From: Komagataeibacter melaceti
GTDB taxonomy: Bacteria; Pseudomonadota; Alphaproteobacteria; Acetobacterales; Acetobacteraceae
Reading direction: 5' to 3'
Length of the DNA: 61,919 nucleotides
Assembly (NCBI RefSeq): GCF_003403295.1
Contig: NZ_QUWV01000151.1
Location: 1 to 61,919, forward strand
Below are positions 45,427 to 55,314 of this stretch, in pieces. The translations under genes and the position numbers were made by a program. A model generated the notes under the pieces. That model worked only from the letters and a program-made list of their open reading frames with translations. It ran no database searches and was not told the DNA's origin. Each line of letters begins with the position of its first letter. Positions within the stretch are counted from its first letter, which is position 1.

Positions 45427-46485
45427 ATGAACCCTGAACTGGTACACATACGCCAGACCGGCAGGCTGGGGCGCATCACGCTTGACCGCCCCCGCGCGCT
45501 CAATGCCCTGAACATGGACATGATCACCCGCATAACCGACTGCCTGCGGGCCTGGCGGCACGACCCCACGATCGAGACCGTGCTGCTGGACAGCACCAGC
45601 CCCCGGGCGTTCTGCGCGGGGGGCGACATCCGCGCCATCCGCGCCCGGCTGGAACATGACGACTTTTCCGGCGCTGCGGAGCCATTCCGCAACAGCTACC
45701 GCCTGGCGTCGCTGCTGGCGGGATATGCCAAGCCGGTCGTCTCGTTTCTGGACGGGATCGCCATGGGCGGCGGGATCGGGCTGGGGGGGCATGTGCGCCA
45801 CCGGATCGTGACCGAGCGCGCCTGCCTCGCCATGCCGGAAGTCGCCATTGCCCTGACGCCGGATGCGGGGGGTTCGTACCTCCTGTCCCGCGCGCCGGGG
45901 CTGAGCGGGCTGCGCCTGGCGCTGACGGGCGGGCGCATGAACGCCACCGCCGCCATTGATGCCGGCTTTGCCGACCGGCAGGCCCATTCCGATAAGCTGG
46001 ACATGCTGGCCGATGCCCTGACCCGCCAGCCCGCGGGCCGTGTCATGGATGGCCTGACCCCATGCTCCACCCTGTCCCCTGGCCCGGATACGGCCACCAT
46101 TGCGCCCGTTTACAGCGCGCCGGACATGCCCGAACTCCTGCGCAGGCTCAGCACCCATCCGGCCGACTGGGCGCGCGCGGATATGGAGGCGATGCAGGCC
46201 GCCAGCCCGTTTGCGCTGTGCGTCACCTTCGCCGCCTATCATGCGGCCCGCAGGCTGCCGGATCTGGACCATGTGCTGGAGCAGGAATTCCGCCTGATCT
46301 GCCACATGCTGCGCCGCCCGGACTTTGCCGAGGGCGTACGCGCCCGCCTGATCGACAAGGACAACGCCCCGCGCTGGACGCCGGACAGCATCGCCGCCGT
46401 CTCCGCATCCGAAGTCGCGGCCTGCCTGAATGACCCGCTGCCTTTCTCGCTGGACCTGCCGCTGCGCGGCCCCGACCTCCAGTAA
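45427..46485 (+). CDS. 3-hydroxyisobutyryl-CoA hydrolase-type crotonase
   Basis: By family this enzyme hydrolyses 3-hydroxyisobutyryl-CoA in valine catabolism. The 352-residue protein is longer than enoyl-CoA hydratases, as expected for HIBCH. Motifs are ITLDRPRALNALNMDM, SPRAFCAGGDIRAI (oxyanion hole), DGIAMGGGIGL and the catalytic MPEVAIALTPDAGGSYLLSR. An enoyl-CoA hydratase role is a less likely alternative because of the C-terminal extension. It is followed by selO after 27 bp. Confidence 0.88.
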   Translation: MNPELVHIRQTGRLGRITLDRPRALNALNMDMITRITDCLRAWRHDPTIETVLLDSTSPRAFCAGGDIRAIRARLEHDDFSGAAEPFRNSYRLASLLAGYAKPVVSFLDGIAMGGGIGLGGHVRHRIVTERACLAMPEVAIALTPDAGGSYLLSRAPGLSGLRLALTGGRMNATAAIDAGFADRQAHSDKLDMLADALTRQPAGRVMDGLTPCSTLSPGPDTATIAPVYSAPDMPELLRRLSTHPADWARADMEAMQAASPFALCVTFAAYHAARRLPDLDHVLEQEFRLICHMLRRPDFAEGVRARLIDKDNAPRWTPDSIAAVSASEVAACLNDPLPFSLDLPLRGPDLQ

Positions 46486-46512
46486 TTTATTATCACACGT
46501 AAAGTAGATAAA

Positions 46513-47934
46513 ATGCCCCTTTCCAGAACCTACACCCCCGCCACGCACCACAGCCGACTGGGTGACGAATTCTATGATGTGGTGAAGGCCGCCGATTTCC
46601 CGGCCCATATCCTGCGCTACCGCAATGACGACGTATCGCCGCGCATCGGCCTCGACACGCTCGATGATGCGGAGTGGGTCCGCCATTTCGGTTATTTCGA
46701 CCCGCTGCCCGGCTCCCTGCCCCGGCCGCTGGCGCTGCGCTATCACGGCCACCAGTTCCACGCCTACAACCCCGACCTGGGCGATGGGCGGGGCTTCCTG
46801 TTCGCGCAGCTCATGGACGGGGTGGACGGAAGGCTGCTGGACATAGGCACCAAGGGCAGCGGCACCACGCCCTGGTCACGTGGGGGCGACGGGCGGCTGA
46901 CGCTCAAGGGCGGGGTGCGCGAAATCCTGGCCAGCGAACGGCTGGACGCGCTGGGCGTGCGTACATCACGCACCCTGAGCGTGGTCGAGACGGGCGAAAA
47001 CCTGCACCGGGGCGATGAACCTTCCCCCACGCGGTCATGCGTGCTGGCGCGGCTCAGCCACTCGCACATCCGCATCGGCACGTTCCAGCGTCTGGTGGCG
47101 CATGATGACCGGGCCAGCATCGAACATCTGGTGGCCTACGTGATCGAGACCTATTACCCCCACCTGTCCGATGCGGCCGACCCTGCCGCGGCGCTGTATG
47201 ATGCCGCGACCACCCGCATTGCCGAAATGACGGCGCAGTGGATGGCGGCGGGCTTTGTCCATGGCGTACTCAATACCGACAACGTCAATATTACCGGCGA
47301 GAGCTTTGATTACGGCCCGTGGCGGTTCCTGCCCCATTTCGACCCGGACTTTACCGCCGCCTATTTCGACCATTCCGGCCTGTACGCCTATGGCCGCCAG
47401 CCGCAGGCGATGATGTGGAACGTGGCGCGACTGGGGGAGTGCCTGCTGCCCCTTTCCCGCATTGAAACCATACAAAGTATTTTTAACGATTTTCAGGCAC
47501 GGTACGAAAGATTTCTCGATATTACAGTGCTTAACCGGCTTGGCCTCAAGGAGATTTCAAGAAAATCATCTACTGATCTGCGCGAATCCCTGTTCTCTTT
47601 CATGGATGAAAGCCAGATTGGATTTGAATTTCCGTTTTTTGACTGGTATGGTGGCCCCCTAAGCCAGAAACGCGCCACATCAGGACTACATAAGGACTTT
47701 TATGCACAGGACAGCTTCCGGCCCCTGTTCGACCGGATCATGCTGCATGAGCCTGTACCGGGCATCGACCTGTCGCACCCTTATTTCGTGGGGGAAGCCC
47801 CGGCCATGATGCCCGTTGAAACGGTGGAAGCCATCTGGCAGCCCATCGCCACCGCCGATGACTGGTCGCGCCTGCACACCGAACTTGCCCGGATCGCAAG
47901 CATGAAAGCCGCCCTGGACACCACGCCCCGCTGA
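46513..47934 (+). CDS. selO: SelO/YdiU protein adenylyltransferase
   Basis: SelO is a pseudokinase-fold enzyme that transfers AMP to protein Ser/Thr/Tyr. The 473-residue protein has RYHGHQFHAYNPDLGDGRG, KGSGTTPWSRGGDGRLTLKG (nucleotide binding), VREILASERLDALGVRTSR and HGVLNTDNVNITGESFDYGPW (metal site Asn/Asp). Bases about 47460-47700 are conspicuously AT-rich, with A/T-ending codons (ATA, AGA, TTT), unlike the rest of the gene, although the frame is intact. The C-terminus lacks the Cys or selenocysteine found in some family members. Confidence 0.93.
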   Translation: MPLSRTYTPATHHSRLGDEFYDVVKAADFPAHILRYRNDDVSPRIGLDTLDDAEWVRHFGYFDPLPGSLPRPLALRYHGHQFHAYNPDLGDGRGFLFAQLMDGVDGRLLDIGTKGSGTTPWSRGGDGRLTLKGGVREILASERLDALGVRTSRTLSVVETGENLHRGDEPSPTRSCVLARLSHSHIRIGTFQRLVAHDDRASIEHLVAYVIETYYPHLSDAADPAAALYDAATTRIAEMTAQWMAAGFVHGVLNTDNVNITGESFDYGPWRFLPHFDPDFTAAYFDHSGLYAYGRQPQAMMWNVARLGECLLPLSRIETIQSIFNDFQARYERFLDITVLNRLGLKEISRKSSTDLRESLFSFMDESQIGFEFPFFDWYGGPLSQKRATSGLHKDFYAQDSFRPLFDRIMLHEPVPGIDLSHPYFVGEAPAMMPVETVEAIWQPIATADDWSRLHTELARIASMKAALDTTPR

Positions 47935-48016
47935 CGCGGGGTGTGCGCACCACCCGCAGGGAACCGGACCGGCACGCCTGCTTTATAAATAACAAGAGAA
48001 AGGAGAAGGCCACCGC

Positions 48017-49504
48017 ATGAATGATCAAGCCCCGCCTGCCCTGAACAACCAGTCAGATGTCGAACCGTTACCCGACCTGACCAACATCGAGATTTCCCCC
48101 AACGCCCGGAAGACTTTATGGCTCGCAGCCATCGTGGCCGCCATCTGCGGCGGCCTCTATGGTTACGATACCGGCATCGTCTCGGGGGCGCTGCTGCTCA
48201 TTACGCGTGATTTCCACCTGAGCAGCTTCCTGCAGGAAATGGTGGCCTCGGCCATTCTGGCGGGCGCCGTGATCGGCTCGCTCCTGACGGGCTGGCTGTC
48301 GGAACATTACGGGCGCCGTTCCTCCGTCATGATCGTGACGGCGGTGTTCGTGCTGGGCGCGCTTGCCTGCGCCTTCTCGCCCGATGTTTACATGCTCATC
48401 ATCTCCCGCGTGTTCCTTGGCCTCGCGGTGGGCGGGTCCACGCAGGTCGTGCCCATGTACATCTCGGAACTGGCCCCCGCGCACCAGCGCGGCCACATGG
48501 TCACGATGTTCAACATCGCGATTGGCATCGGCATCCTGGCGGCCAACATCATCGGCTTCGCCGCGCGCGACGCATGGGGCTGGCGGCCGATGGTGGCCAT
48601 CGCGGCCATTCCGGCGGCCATCGTGTTCGTGTCGATGTTCTTCCTGCCCAAAAGCCCGCGCTGGGCAGCCGAGCATGAAAGCCTGGATTCCGCACTGGAA
48701 CAGCTCCAGCGCATCCGCACGACCAAGCGCGAGGTCCGGCGCGAGATGCGCCACATCCACGCCAACGCGAACGAGGAAACCGACCCCCGCGATGTGGGCT
48801 GGCGTGGCGTCATGCAGCCATGGGTGCGTCCCGCCCTTGTCGCCGCCCTTGGCGTCGCCTTCTTCACGCAGGCGGGCGGGCTGGAAATGATGATCTATTA
48901 CGCGCCGACCTTCCTGTCGGATGCGGGCTTTGGCAGTTCATCAGCCCTTATGGCCAGCATCGGCATTGCGGTCATCTATCTGGTCATGACCATTCTGGGC
49001 TCGAACATCGTTGACCGGATCGGTCGCCGCCGTCTGGTGCTGGTCATGGGGCCGGGCAGCGTCGTCAGCCTGATCGGGCTGGGGATCATGTTCCTCATCC
49101 ACCCGCAGCCCGGCAGTGCGGGAAGCTGGCTGATCATCGCGTTCATGCTGCTGTTCATGATGTTCAACGCGGGCGGTATCCAGGTCGTGGGCTGGCTGCT
49201 GGGGGCGGAAATGTTCCCGCTTTCCATGCGCGGCAACGCCACCAGCCTGCATTCGGCCATGCTGTGGGGCAGTGACCTGCTGGTGACCAGCACGGCGCTG
49301 ACGCTGGTCTCCAAGATCACGCTGGGTGGCACCATGTGGTTCTATGCCGGGGTGAACCTGCTGTCGGTGCTGTTCGTCTTCTTCATGGTGCCGGAAACGC
49401 GCGGCGCTTCGCTGGAAGACATCGAGGAAGCCCTGCGCCAGGGCCGTTTCCGCCCGACCCGCGGCAACACCGCCATTGCCGAGGAAGACGAAAACGAAGA
49501 CTGA
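48017..49504 (+). CDS. sugar porter family MFS transporter
   Basis: This 495-residue, 12-helix transporter is paralogous to the one at 42 kb. It has GGLYGYDTGIVSGAL in helix 1, TGWLSEHYGRRSSVMIV, the extended MYISELAPAHQRG, QAGGLEMMIYYAPTFL and a VPETRGASLEDIEEAL C-terminus. The tail is acidic (EEDENED). An aromatic or polar change in helix 7 (TQAGGLEMM instead of QQxxGxNxxxYY) distinguishes it from classical hexose porters, so the substrate may differ. It is preceded by 82 bp with no clear terminator after selO. Confidence 0.93.
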   Translation: MNDQAPPALNNQSDVEPLPDLTNIEISPNARKTLWLAAIVAAICGGLYGYDTGIVSGALLLITRDFHLSSFLQEMVASAILAGAVIGSLLTGWLSEHYGRRSSVMIVTAVFVLGALACAFSPDVYMLIISRVFLGLAVGGSTQVVPMYISELAPAHQRGHMVTMFNIAIGIGILAANIIGFAARDAWGWRPMVAIAAIPAAIVFVSMFFLPKSPRWAAEHESLDSALEQLQRIRTTKREVRREMRHIHANANEETDPRDVGWRGVMQPWVRPALVAALGVAFFTQAGGLEMMIYYAPTFLSDAGFGSSSALMASIGIAVIYLVMTILGSNIVDRIGRRRLVLVMGPGSVVSLIGLGIMFLIHPQPGSAGSWLIIAFMLLFMMFNAGGIQVVGWLLGAEMFPLSMRGNATSLHSAMLWGSDLLVTSTALTLVSKITLGGTMWFYAGVNLLSVLFVFFMVPETRGASLEDIEEALRQGRFRPTRGNTAIAEEDENED

Positions 49505-49519
49505 CCCCTGCGGGCCGGG

Positions 49520-51517
49520 CTAGGACCTTACGGCCTGCCCGTCCGCCATCAGGTCAACCGTAGGGGCAGGGGAGACAGGCAGCTTCAGCACCTGCTGGTA
49601 GAAGGCCAGTTCCAGTTCCCACGCCCTGCGTATGGTCGCTTCCTGCCGGAAGCCATGGCCTTCACCCGCGAACTCATACAGCGCGCAGGGCACGCCACGC
49701 GCACGCAGGGCGGCCACCATCGACTCCGCCTGCGCGGGCGGCACCACCGCATCATCCAGCCCCTGCAGGAACAGCACCGGCACATGGATGCCTGCCACCT
49801 GCGTAATGGGTGAGCGGGCAAGGTAGGTGGCCTCATCAGCAGGGTAGGGGCCAACCAGCGTATCGAGATAGCGCGATTCAAATTTGTGCGTATCACGCGC
49901 CAGCGCGCGCAGGTCGGTTACGCCATACAGGCTGGTACCAGCCGCGAACAGGTCCGAACGGGCCAGCGCCAGCAGCACGGTCAGGCCACCGGCGCTGCTG
50001 CCGCGTATGACGATACGCGCCGGGTCAACCTGCCCGGTACGTGCCAGATGGTCACATGCGGCAATGCAGTCATCCACATCGACCACGCCCCACTGGCCTT
50101 CCAGCCGCTGGCGATAGGCCCGGCCAAACCCGACCGAGCCACCGTAATTCACATCCACCACGGCAAAGCCCCGGCTGGTCCACCACTGCACCTTGAACGA
50201 AAACGCGGCACTGGCGCGCCCCGTGGGACCACCATGGGCCATGACCACCAGCGGCGGCTTTTCCCCCGCCGGGCCTGCATAACGTGCATTGGCAGGCGCG
50301 TAGAAAAAGGCATGCCCGGCGCCGGAACCATCGGGCAGGGGGAAGCTGATGGGGCGGGGCAGGGCGATATCGCCAGCACTCAGGGGCAGTTCCGTCGCCC
50401 GCCGCAATACCGTGGGCGTCTGCCCCGGACCACCACGGACCACCGCCGCCGCATTATCGGATGGCGCATCAAGCCATGCGAACCCGTCCGTCCCCACCGG
50501 AACGGGACAGGCGGAAGGCGCACCGAAATCCAGCGGTGTCACCTTGCCCATATGGATCGAGACCAGCCGTGCCTCGCCCGCCTCGACCACCATGGCCAGA
50601 ATATCGCCATTGGCCAGCGGCACGTAACTGCGCAGGCCAAAAACCCAGTGCGGCTGGCCAATTTCGGCCTCCATTGGCGCCAGGGCCTTCGGCGCGCCGA
50701 ATGTGGTGTCAAAGGCGTAGAGGTTCCACCAGCCGCTCCGGTCCGACAGCGCCAGCAGGCGGCCCGCCATATCCCAGCATGGCTCGATAATGGATTCAGC
50801 CAGCCCTTCGCCGCCCGCGGCGGTCCACGGGGCGGCAAGACGCGGCGGGTCATCGCCTTCGCACAGCAGGCTGGCAATACGCAGCCGCGTCGCGTCCCAC
50901 GGCATGGCGGGGTGGTCCCACTCGATCCATGCAAGGTAGCGCCCATCGGGCGAGGGACGGGGAGAGGACAGGAAATCCGGCCCCATCACCAGCGGCACGC
51001 CATCATTCAGGGCGGGGTCCACATCCGGGCCGCAATCCAGCGCCACGATGGCGGCGGCAGGTTCCTCATCCCCGGCGCGATGGTCTTCACGCACACAGAA
51101 CAGGAAACGACCGTCGGGGCTGAAGGTCAGGTCGGCATAACGCAGTCCCGCCCCGGCGCACAGGCAGCGCGGGGTCCCGTTTTCCAGCAGCCAGACACTC
51201 CCGTCACGGCGGTTGCTGAATGCGACAGTCCCCTGCCGCACCGCATAGGCCCCGCCCCCATATTCATGCACGCGGGTGCCGACATCAAACGGGGCGGGCG
51301 TCATGTCGGACACTGTATTGCCATGTGCGCGGACCAGCACGCGGCGGCCGCCTTCCGCCGGGCGGCCTTCAATCCAGTAAACATCCCCACCATCGGAGCG
51401 CACATCCGACAATGCCACCGTCCGCCCCGCGACAAGGCCCGCACTGACGGGGGAAGGCCACGTGCCATAGGGGCGCACATCGGGGCCTGTCCTGTCGGCT
51501 GTGGGGGACTGGGTCAT
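49520..51517 (-). CDS. S9-family prolyl oligopeptidase/acylaminoacyl peptidase
   Basis: This serine peptidase has 665 residues from the ATG at 51517, which has GGAG 8 bases upstream; 51547 adds ten. The first ~400 residues form a beta-propeller-like region with repeats such as FSPDGRFLFCVRE and SPDGRYLAWIEWDHP. The C-terminal alpha/beta hydrolase has RGSSAGGLTVLLAL (Ser nucleophile), LQGLDDAVVPP (Asp) and GEGHGF (His). VMAHGGPTGRASAAFSFKVQWWTSRG supplies the oxyanion region. No signal peptide is seen, so it is probably cytoplasmic. It would cut short peptides or acyl-peptides. It is divergent from dedA. Confidence 0.92.
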   Translation of the reverse strand: MTQSPTADRTGPDVRPYGTWPSPVSAGLVAGRTVALSDVRSDGGDVYWIEGRPAEGGRRVLVRAHGNTVSDMTPAPFDVGTRVHEYGGGAYAVRQGTVAFSNRRDGSVWLLENGTPRCLCAGAGLRYADLTFSPDGRFLFCVREDHRAGDEEPAAAIVALDCGPDVDPALNDGVPLVMGPDFLSSPRPSPDGRYLAWIEWDHPAMPWDATRLRIASLLCEGDDPPRLAAPWTAAGGEGLAESIIEPCWDMAGRLLALSDRSGWWNLYAFDTTFGAPKALAPMEAEIGQPHWVFGLRSYVPLANGDILAMVVEAGEARLVSIHMGKVTPLDFGAPSACPVPVGTDGFAWLDAPSDNAAAVVRGGPGQTPTVLRRATELPLSAGDIALPRPISFPLPDGSGAGHAFFYAPANARYAGPAGEKPPLVVMAHGGPTGRASAAFSFKVQWWTSRGFAVVDVNYGGSVGFGRAYRQRLEGQWGVVDVDDCIAACDHLARTGQVDPARIVIRGSSAGGLTVLLALARSDLFAAGTSLYGVTDLRALARDTHKFESRYLDTLVGPYPADEATYLARSPITQVAGIHVPVLFLQGLDDAVVPPAQAESMVAALRARGVPCALYEFAGEGHGFRQEATIRRAWELELAFYQQVLKLPVSPAPTVDLMADGQAVRS

Positions 51518-51673
51518 GTTCGTACTCCTGCCATTTGTGCGTGACAATGGGATCGGGATTGCGCAAACCGTTCTTCACGGTCTGGCTCCGTAACCTACAT
51601 AACCTTTTTCTTTCTGACAGGTAGTCCGCTGCTCCAGCATCTTGAACAACTTTTCCAGCATTACGGATATGGC

Positions 51674-52282
51674 GTGATCGGGGTCATTGTCATGCTGGAA
51701 AGCATGGGCGCGCCCCTTCCGGCCGAGACACTGGTCATTTCCGCCGCGATCTACTGCGCCGCCACGCACAGGCTGGATATTGCGTGGGTTGCGACCGCAG
51801 CCACCATCGGCGCGATCATGGGCGACAATTTCGGCTACCTGATCGGCCGCTGGCTGGGCTACCCGCTGCTGGAGCGCAAGGGCTCACGGATCGGCCTGAC
51901 ACCGCGCCGCCTGCAGACGGGGCGTTTCCTGTTCCGGCGTTACGGAGGCGTGATTGTCTTTTTCGGGCGTTTCATCGCTATCCTGCGCATGTTCGTGGCC
52001 CTGCTGGCGGGGGCGAACCACATGCCATGGCCCAGCTTCCTGCTGTTCAACGCCATGGGCGGCATGCTGTGGGCGGGTGGGTATGCCTATGCGGCCTATT
52101 ATCTGGGCCACAGGATCCTTCATATTTCCGGCCCGGTGGGCATAGCATTCGCGACCGGGGGCGGAATCATGCTGATATGCACCGTCATTTTCCTGCGCCG
52201 GCATGAAGCGCGCCTGACCGCCCGGGCCGAAGCCGCGGCGGAGCAGGAAATGACCCAATCCAGCGAACAGGTGGACAGATGA
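51674..52282 (+). CDS. DedA-family membrane protein
   Basis: DedA proteins are multi-pass inner-membrane proteins linked to lipid flipping and envelope homeostasis. The residues VMLESMGAPLPAETLVISA, GDNFGYLIGRWLGYPLLER, FFGRFIAILRMFVALLAGANHMPWPSFLLFN and GGMLWAGGYAYAAYYLG are the family core. The first normal start is GTG at 51674, but the frame is open upstream and reads LLQHLEQLFQHYGYG, the usual DedA N-terminus. No ATG, GTG or TTG exists for it; a CTG is at 51614. The true start is therefore unsure. The stop overlaps the SDR gene (ATGA). Confidence 0.88.
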   Translation: MIGVIVMLESMGAPLPAETLVISAAIYCAATHRLDIAWVATAATIGAIMGDNFGYLIGRWLGYPLLERKGSRIGLTPRRLQTGRFLFRRYGGVIVFFGRFIAILRMFVALLAGANHMPWPSFLLFNAMGGMLWAGGYAYAAYYLGHRILHISGPVGIAFATGGGIMLICTVIFLRRHEARLTARAEAAAEQEMTQSSEQVDR

Positions 52283-53220
52283 GCAGACACTGGACACTCC
52301 AACAGGCCCCCCGCATGGACGGCCGCCTTGCCCTTGTCACCGGCGCAACCGGCGGACTTGGCTACCAGACGGCCCTTGGCCTTGCCGCGCGCGGGGCGCG
52401 GGTCATGCTTACGGGCCGCAATGTGGAGAAGGGGCTGGACGCACTGGCCCGGCTGCAACATGACCAGCCGGGGGCGGATGCGAGCTTCCGCGTGCTGGAT
52501 GTGGCAAGCCTTGAGTCAATCGCCACCTTTGCCCATGAACTGGCGCAGGAAACCGACCGGCTGGATGTGCTGGTCAACAATGCGGGCGTGATGGGCACCC
52601 CGCACCGGCTGGAAACGCGCGACGGGTTCGAACTCCAGTTCGGCACCAATTTCCTCGGCCCCTTCGCGCTGACCGCGCGGCTGCGCCCGCTGGTCTGCGC
52701 GGCAGATGGAGGGGGCCGGGTCGTAACGGTGGCCAGCCTTGCCGCGCTGAAGGGCCAGATCGTGTTTGACGACCTGCAGGGCCGCCGCCGTTACGCGCCC
52801 TTCCGCGCCTATGGGCAGAGCAAGCTGGCGGACCTTATCCTGGCGCTGGAACTTGACCGGCAGGCCCGCGCCCATGGCTGGCCGCTCCATTCCATAGCCG
52901 CGCATCCCGGCTGGGCCCGGACCGACATCGCCACCAGCCGCCTGACATCAAGGCAGGGCCTGCAGGAACGCCTGACGCGGGTGGGAGCGGTATGGGCCTT
53001 CCGGTTCATGGGGCAGTCGGCGGCACACGGTGCGCTGCCCATTGAATTCGCGGCCATGGCGCCCGAGGCGCGCGATGGCGGCTATTACGGCCCCGACGGG
53101 CCGGGCGAACGCCGGGGCCACGTGGCCGAGGCATGGATTCCGCCTGCCGCCACCAACCTGACCACCGCACGGCGGCTGTGGCAGGTGGCGGAACGGCTGA
53201 CCGGCACCGCCCTGTCCTGA
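52279..53220 (+). CDS. short-chain dehydrogenase/reductase (retinol dehydrogenase-like)
   Basis: This NAD(P)-dependent oxidoreductase has 313 residues. The Rossmann motif TGATGGLGYQTA is near residue 21, LVNNAGVMGTP near 95, and the catalytic YGQSKLA (Tyr and Lys) near 177. The catalytic Ser lies in VTVASLAAL. The C-terminal extension is typical of the WW-oxidoreductase/RDH-like group. The substrate is unknown. It is translationally coupled to dedA by an ATGA. Its TGA and the trmB stop share the palindrome TGATCA, so the two genes meet with no spacer. Confidence 0.9.
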   Translation: MSRHWTLQQAPRMDGRLALVTGATGGLGYQTALGLAARGARVMLTGRNVEKGLDALARLQHDQPGADASFRVLDVASLESIATFAHELAQETDRLDVLVNNAGVMGTPHRLETRDGFELQFGTNFLGPFALTARLRPLVCAADGGGRVVTVASLAALKGQIVFDDLQGRRRYAPFRAYGQSKLADLILALELDRQARAHGWPLHSIAAHPGWARTDIATSRLTSRQGLQERLTRVGAVWAFRFMGQSAAHGALPIEFAAMAPEARDGGYYGPDGPGERRGHVAEAWIPPAATNLTTARRLWQVAERLTGTALS

Positions 53221-53925
53221 TCAGCGGCGCACGAACGTCCAGTACAGCGGCTGCCGCCCGGCCTTCAGCGCCTTGGCCTCGTACCGGGTAGGGGGCCAGC
53301 CTTCGGGGCGGATGCGTGCAGGGGGTGCGGTTTCAAACAGGTCCTGCGCGCCCATGACTTCCTCCACCCATGCCTGATAGGTCGGGTCATCGCTCGCCAC
53401 GCGCCAGATCGCACCGGGGCGGAGGATGCGCGCGGCCAGCCTGACCGTTTCAGGGTGGATGAAGCGCCGCTTCGCATGCCGTGACTTGGGCCACGGGTCA
53501 GGGAACATGAGGAACATGCGGTCAATGGACGCATCAGGCAGGCGCTGCAGCAGAATGCGCGCATCCTCGTCCCATATCCGCAGCAGGTCGGGCACGGGGG
53601 CGGTTTCCTCGCCCCCTTCGGGCACCACGCGCGACAGCAGGGAACACAGGCCGTTCTCGAACACCTCGCAGGCGATATATCCCACATCGGGGTGTGCGGC
53701 GTGCTGGGCCAGTGAATGTTCACCGCCCCCGAAGCCGACTTCCAGCCAGATCTGCTGCGGCGCGCGGCCAAAGCCTGCCGCCGGGTCCGCAATGGCGGAT
53801 TCAGGGAAACGCAGCCGTGGCAGCGTCTGGTCCAGAAGCCGTTGCTGGCGCGCACGCAGCGGGTGGCCGCGCTGCCGCCCGTAAAGCCGTTCTGGAGATG
53901 CCTTTACATCCACGGAGGCCGTCAT
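53221..53925 (-). CDS. trmB: tRNA (guanine46-N7)-methyltransferase
   Basis: TrmB forms m7G46 in the tRNA variable loop. The 234-residue protein has the SAM site WLEVGFGGGEHSLAQ, then GYIACEVFENGL, the catalytic FPDPWPKSRHAKRRFIHPE and a C-terminal TRYEAKALKAGR. It lies downstream of metK on the same strand, with about 200 bp and an inverted repeat between them. Confidence 0.97.
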   Translation of the reverse strand: MTASVDVKASPERLYGRQRGHPLRARQQRLLDQTLPRLRFPESAIADPAAGFGRAPQQIWLEVGFGGGEHSLAQHAAHPDVGYIACEVFENGLCSLLSRVVPEGGEETAPVPDLLRIWDEDARILLQRLPDASIDRMFLMFPDPWPKSRHAKRRFIHPETVRLAARILRPGAIWRVASDDPTYQAWVEEVMGAQDLFETAPPARIRPEGWPPTRYEAKALKAGRQPLYWTFVRR

Positions 53926-54085
53926 ATGTCCGAAAATCCTGCTCCTGCTGCCATGCGGGCTGACCGCGCGGCATGATTACCCCTGTGCCGGGGCCATGAT
54001 TGGAACGCAACGGGGGCCGCCGCGACCGGCTTTTGCAAGCAGTCATGGCAGGCCCCCGATGGTCCCGGCCCCGATGGGCCGGATC

Positions 54086-54107
54086 GGGCGGGAAAAGCTT
54101 CCCGCCC
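54086..54107. terminator. inverted repeat after metK
   Basis: Arms gggcggga (54086-54093) and tcccgccc (54100-54107) pair perfectly over 8 bp around a 6-base loop, 20 bp past the metK stop. There is no good T tract, so strength is uncertain. Nothing else is seen between metK and trmB. Confidence 0.5.
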
Positions 54108-54126
54108 TTTGATCCCGATGTGATCC

Positions 54127-55314
54127 TTAGCGGTTGAAGGCACCACGCAGAGCATCGACCAGATCAGTCTGCTCCCAGGTGAAATCGTCCTTCGCCGCAT
54201 CCGGCGTACGGCCGAAATGGCCATAGGCGGAGGTCTGGGTGTAGATCGGGCGGTTCAGGCGCAGGTGCTTGCGGATGCCACGGGGGGAGAGGTCCATGAC
54301 TTCGCGCAGCACACGGCCCAGCTTGGCCTCGTCCACGTCCTTGCCCGTGCCATCAAGGTCAACATAGACCGACAGCGGGTGGGACACGCCGATGGCGTAG
54401 GAAATCTGCAGCGTGCAGCGGTCGGCCAGACCGGCGGCAACCACATTCTTGGCCAGGTAGCGGCAGGCATAGGCAGCCGAACGGTCAACCTTCGTCGGGT
54501 CCTTGCCCGAGAACGCGCCGCCGCCATGCGGGGCCGCACCGCCATAGGTATCCACGATGATCTTGCGCCCCGTCAGGCCACAGTCACCATCCGGGCCACC
54601 GATCACGAACACGCCGGTCGGGTTGACGTAGAATTCGTCCTCGGGGCACATCCAGCCCTGCGGCAGGACATCACGCACGATGCTGCCCAGTTCCTCACGG
54701 ATGGTGGCCTGGCTGGCACCTTCGACATGCTGGGTGGAGATCACGACCGAGGTGGCGCCAACGGGCTTGCCATCGACATAGCGCAGGGTCACCTGGCTTT
54801 TCGCATCCGGCTGCAGGGCGGCGGCGCGCGGGTCGCCCGCCTTGCGCAGGTCACGCACGCGGTGCAGGATTTCATGCGCGTAGAACAGCGGCGCAGGCAT
54901 CAGGCTTTCGGTCTCACGCGTGGCGAAACCGAACATGATGCCCTGGTCGCCAGCGCCTTCGTCCTTCTCACCCGCGCTGTCCACGCCCACCGCGATATCG
55001 GCGGACTGCGCATGCAGGTAATATTCGACTTCCGCGTTGCGCCAGGAGAAACCGGCCTGATCGTAGCCGATGTCCTTTACCGCATCACGCGCGCCCTGGA
55101 TGAGCTTCTCCGGCGTGACGGAGGCCGGACCGCGCACTTCACCAGCCAGAATGATGCGGTTGGTGGTGACCATCGTTTCACACGCAACGCGCGATTCACC
55201 GTCCGCGGCCAGAAATGCGTCGAGAACGGTATCACTGATCCGGTCGGCGACCTTGTCAGGATGCCCTTCGGATACTGATTCCGATGTGAACAGAAAATCG
55301 CCTTTATTACGCAT
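54127..55314 (-). CDS. metK: S-adenosylmethionine synthetase
   Basis: MetK makes SAM from methionine and ATP. From the ATG at 55314 the protein has 395 residues. Signatures are [32 protein letters not shown] and [19 protein letters not shown] (phosphate loop). [12 protein letters not shown] resembles other alphaproteobacterial MetK. The start at 55353 would add 13 non-conserved residues. The 147-bp upstream region contains a TTGACG but no convincing -10 box, and I cannot fold a known SAM riboswitch from it. Confidence 0.98.
   Translation of the reverse strand: MRNKGDFLFTSESVSEGHPDKVADRISDTVLDAFLAADGESRVACETMVTTNRIILAGEVRGPASVTPEKLIQGARDAVKDIGYDQAGFSWRNAEVEYYLHAQSADIAVGVDSAGEKDEGAGDQGIMFGFATRETESLMPAPLFYAHEILHRVRDLRKAGDPRAAALQPDAKSQVTLRYVDGKPVGATSVVISTQHVEGASQATIREELGSIVRDVLPQGWMCPEDEFYVNPTGVFVIGGPDGDCGLTGRKIIVDTYGGAAPHGGGAFSGKDPTKVDRSAAYACRYLAKNVVAAGLADRCTLQISYAIGVSHPLSVYVDLDGTGKDVDEAKLGRVLREVMDLSPRGIRKHLRLNRPIYTQTSAYGHFGRTPDAAKDDFTWEQTDLVDALRGAFNR

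Noticed and set aside
44811-45692. Long version of the flavin reductase reaching 45692
   Set aside because: The extra 130 residues are antisense to the HIBYL-CoA hydrolase gene and not family-like; the start was placed at 45302.
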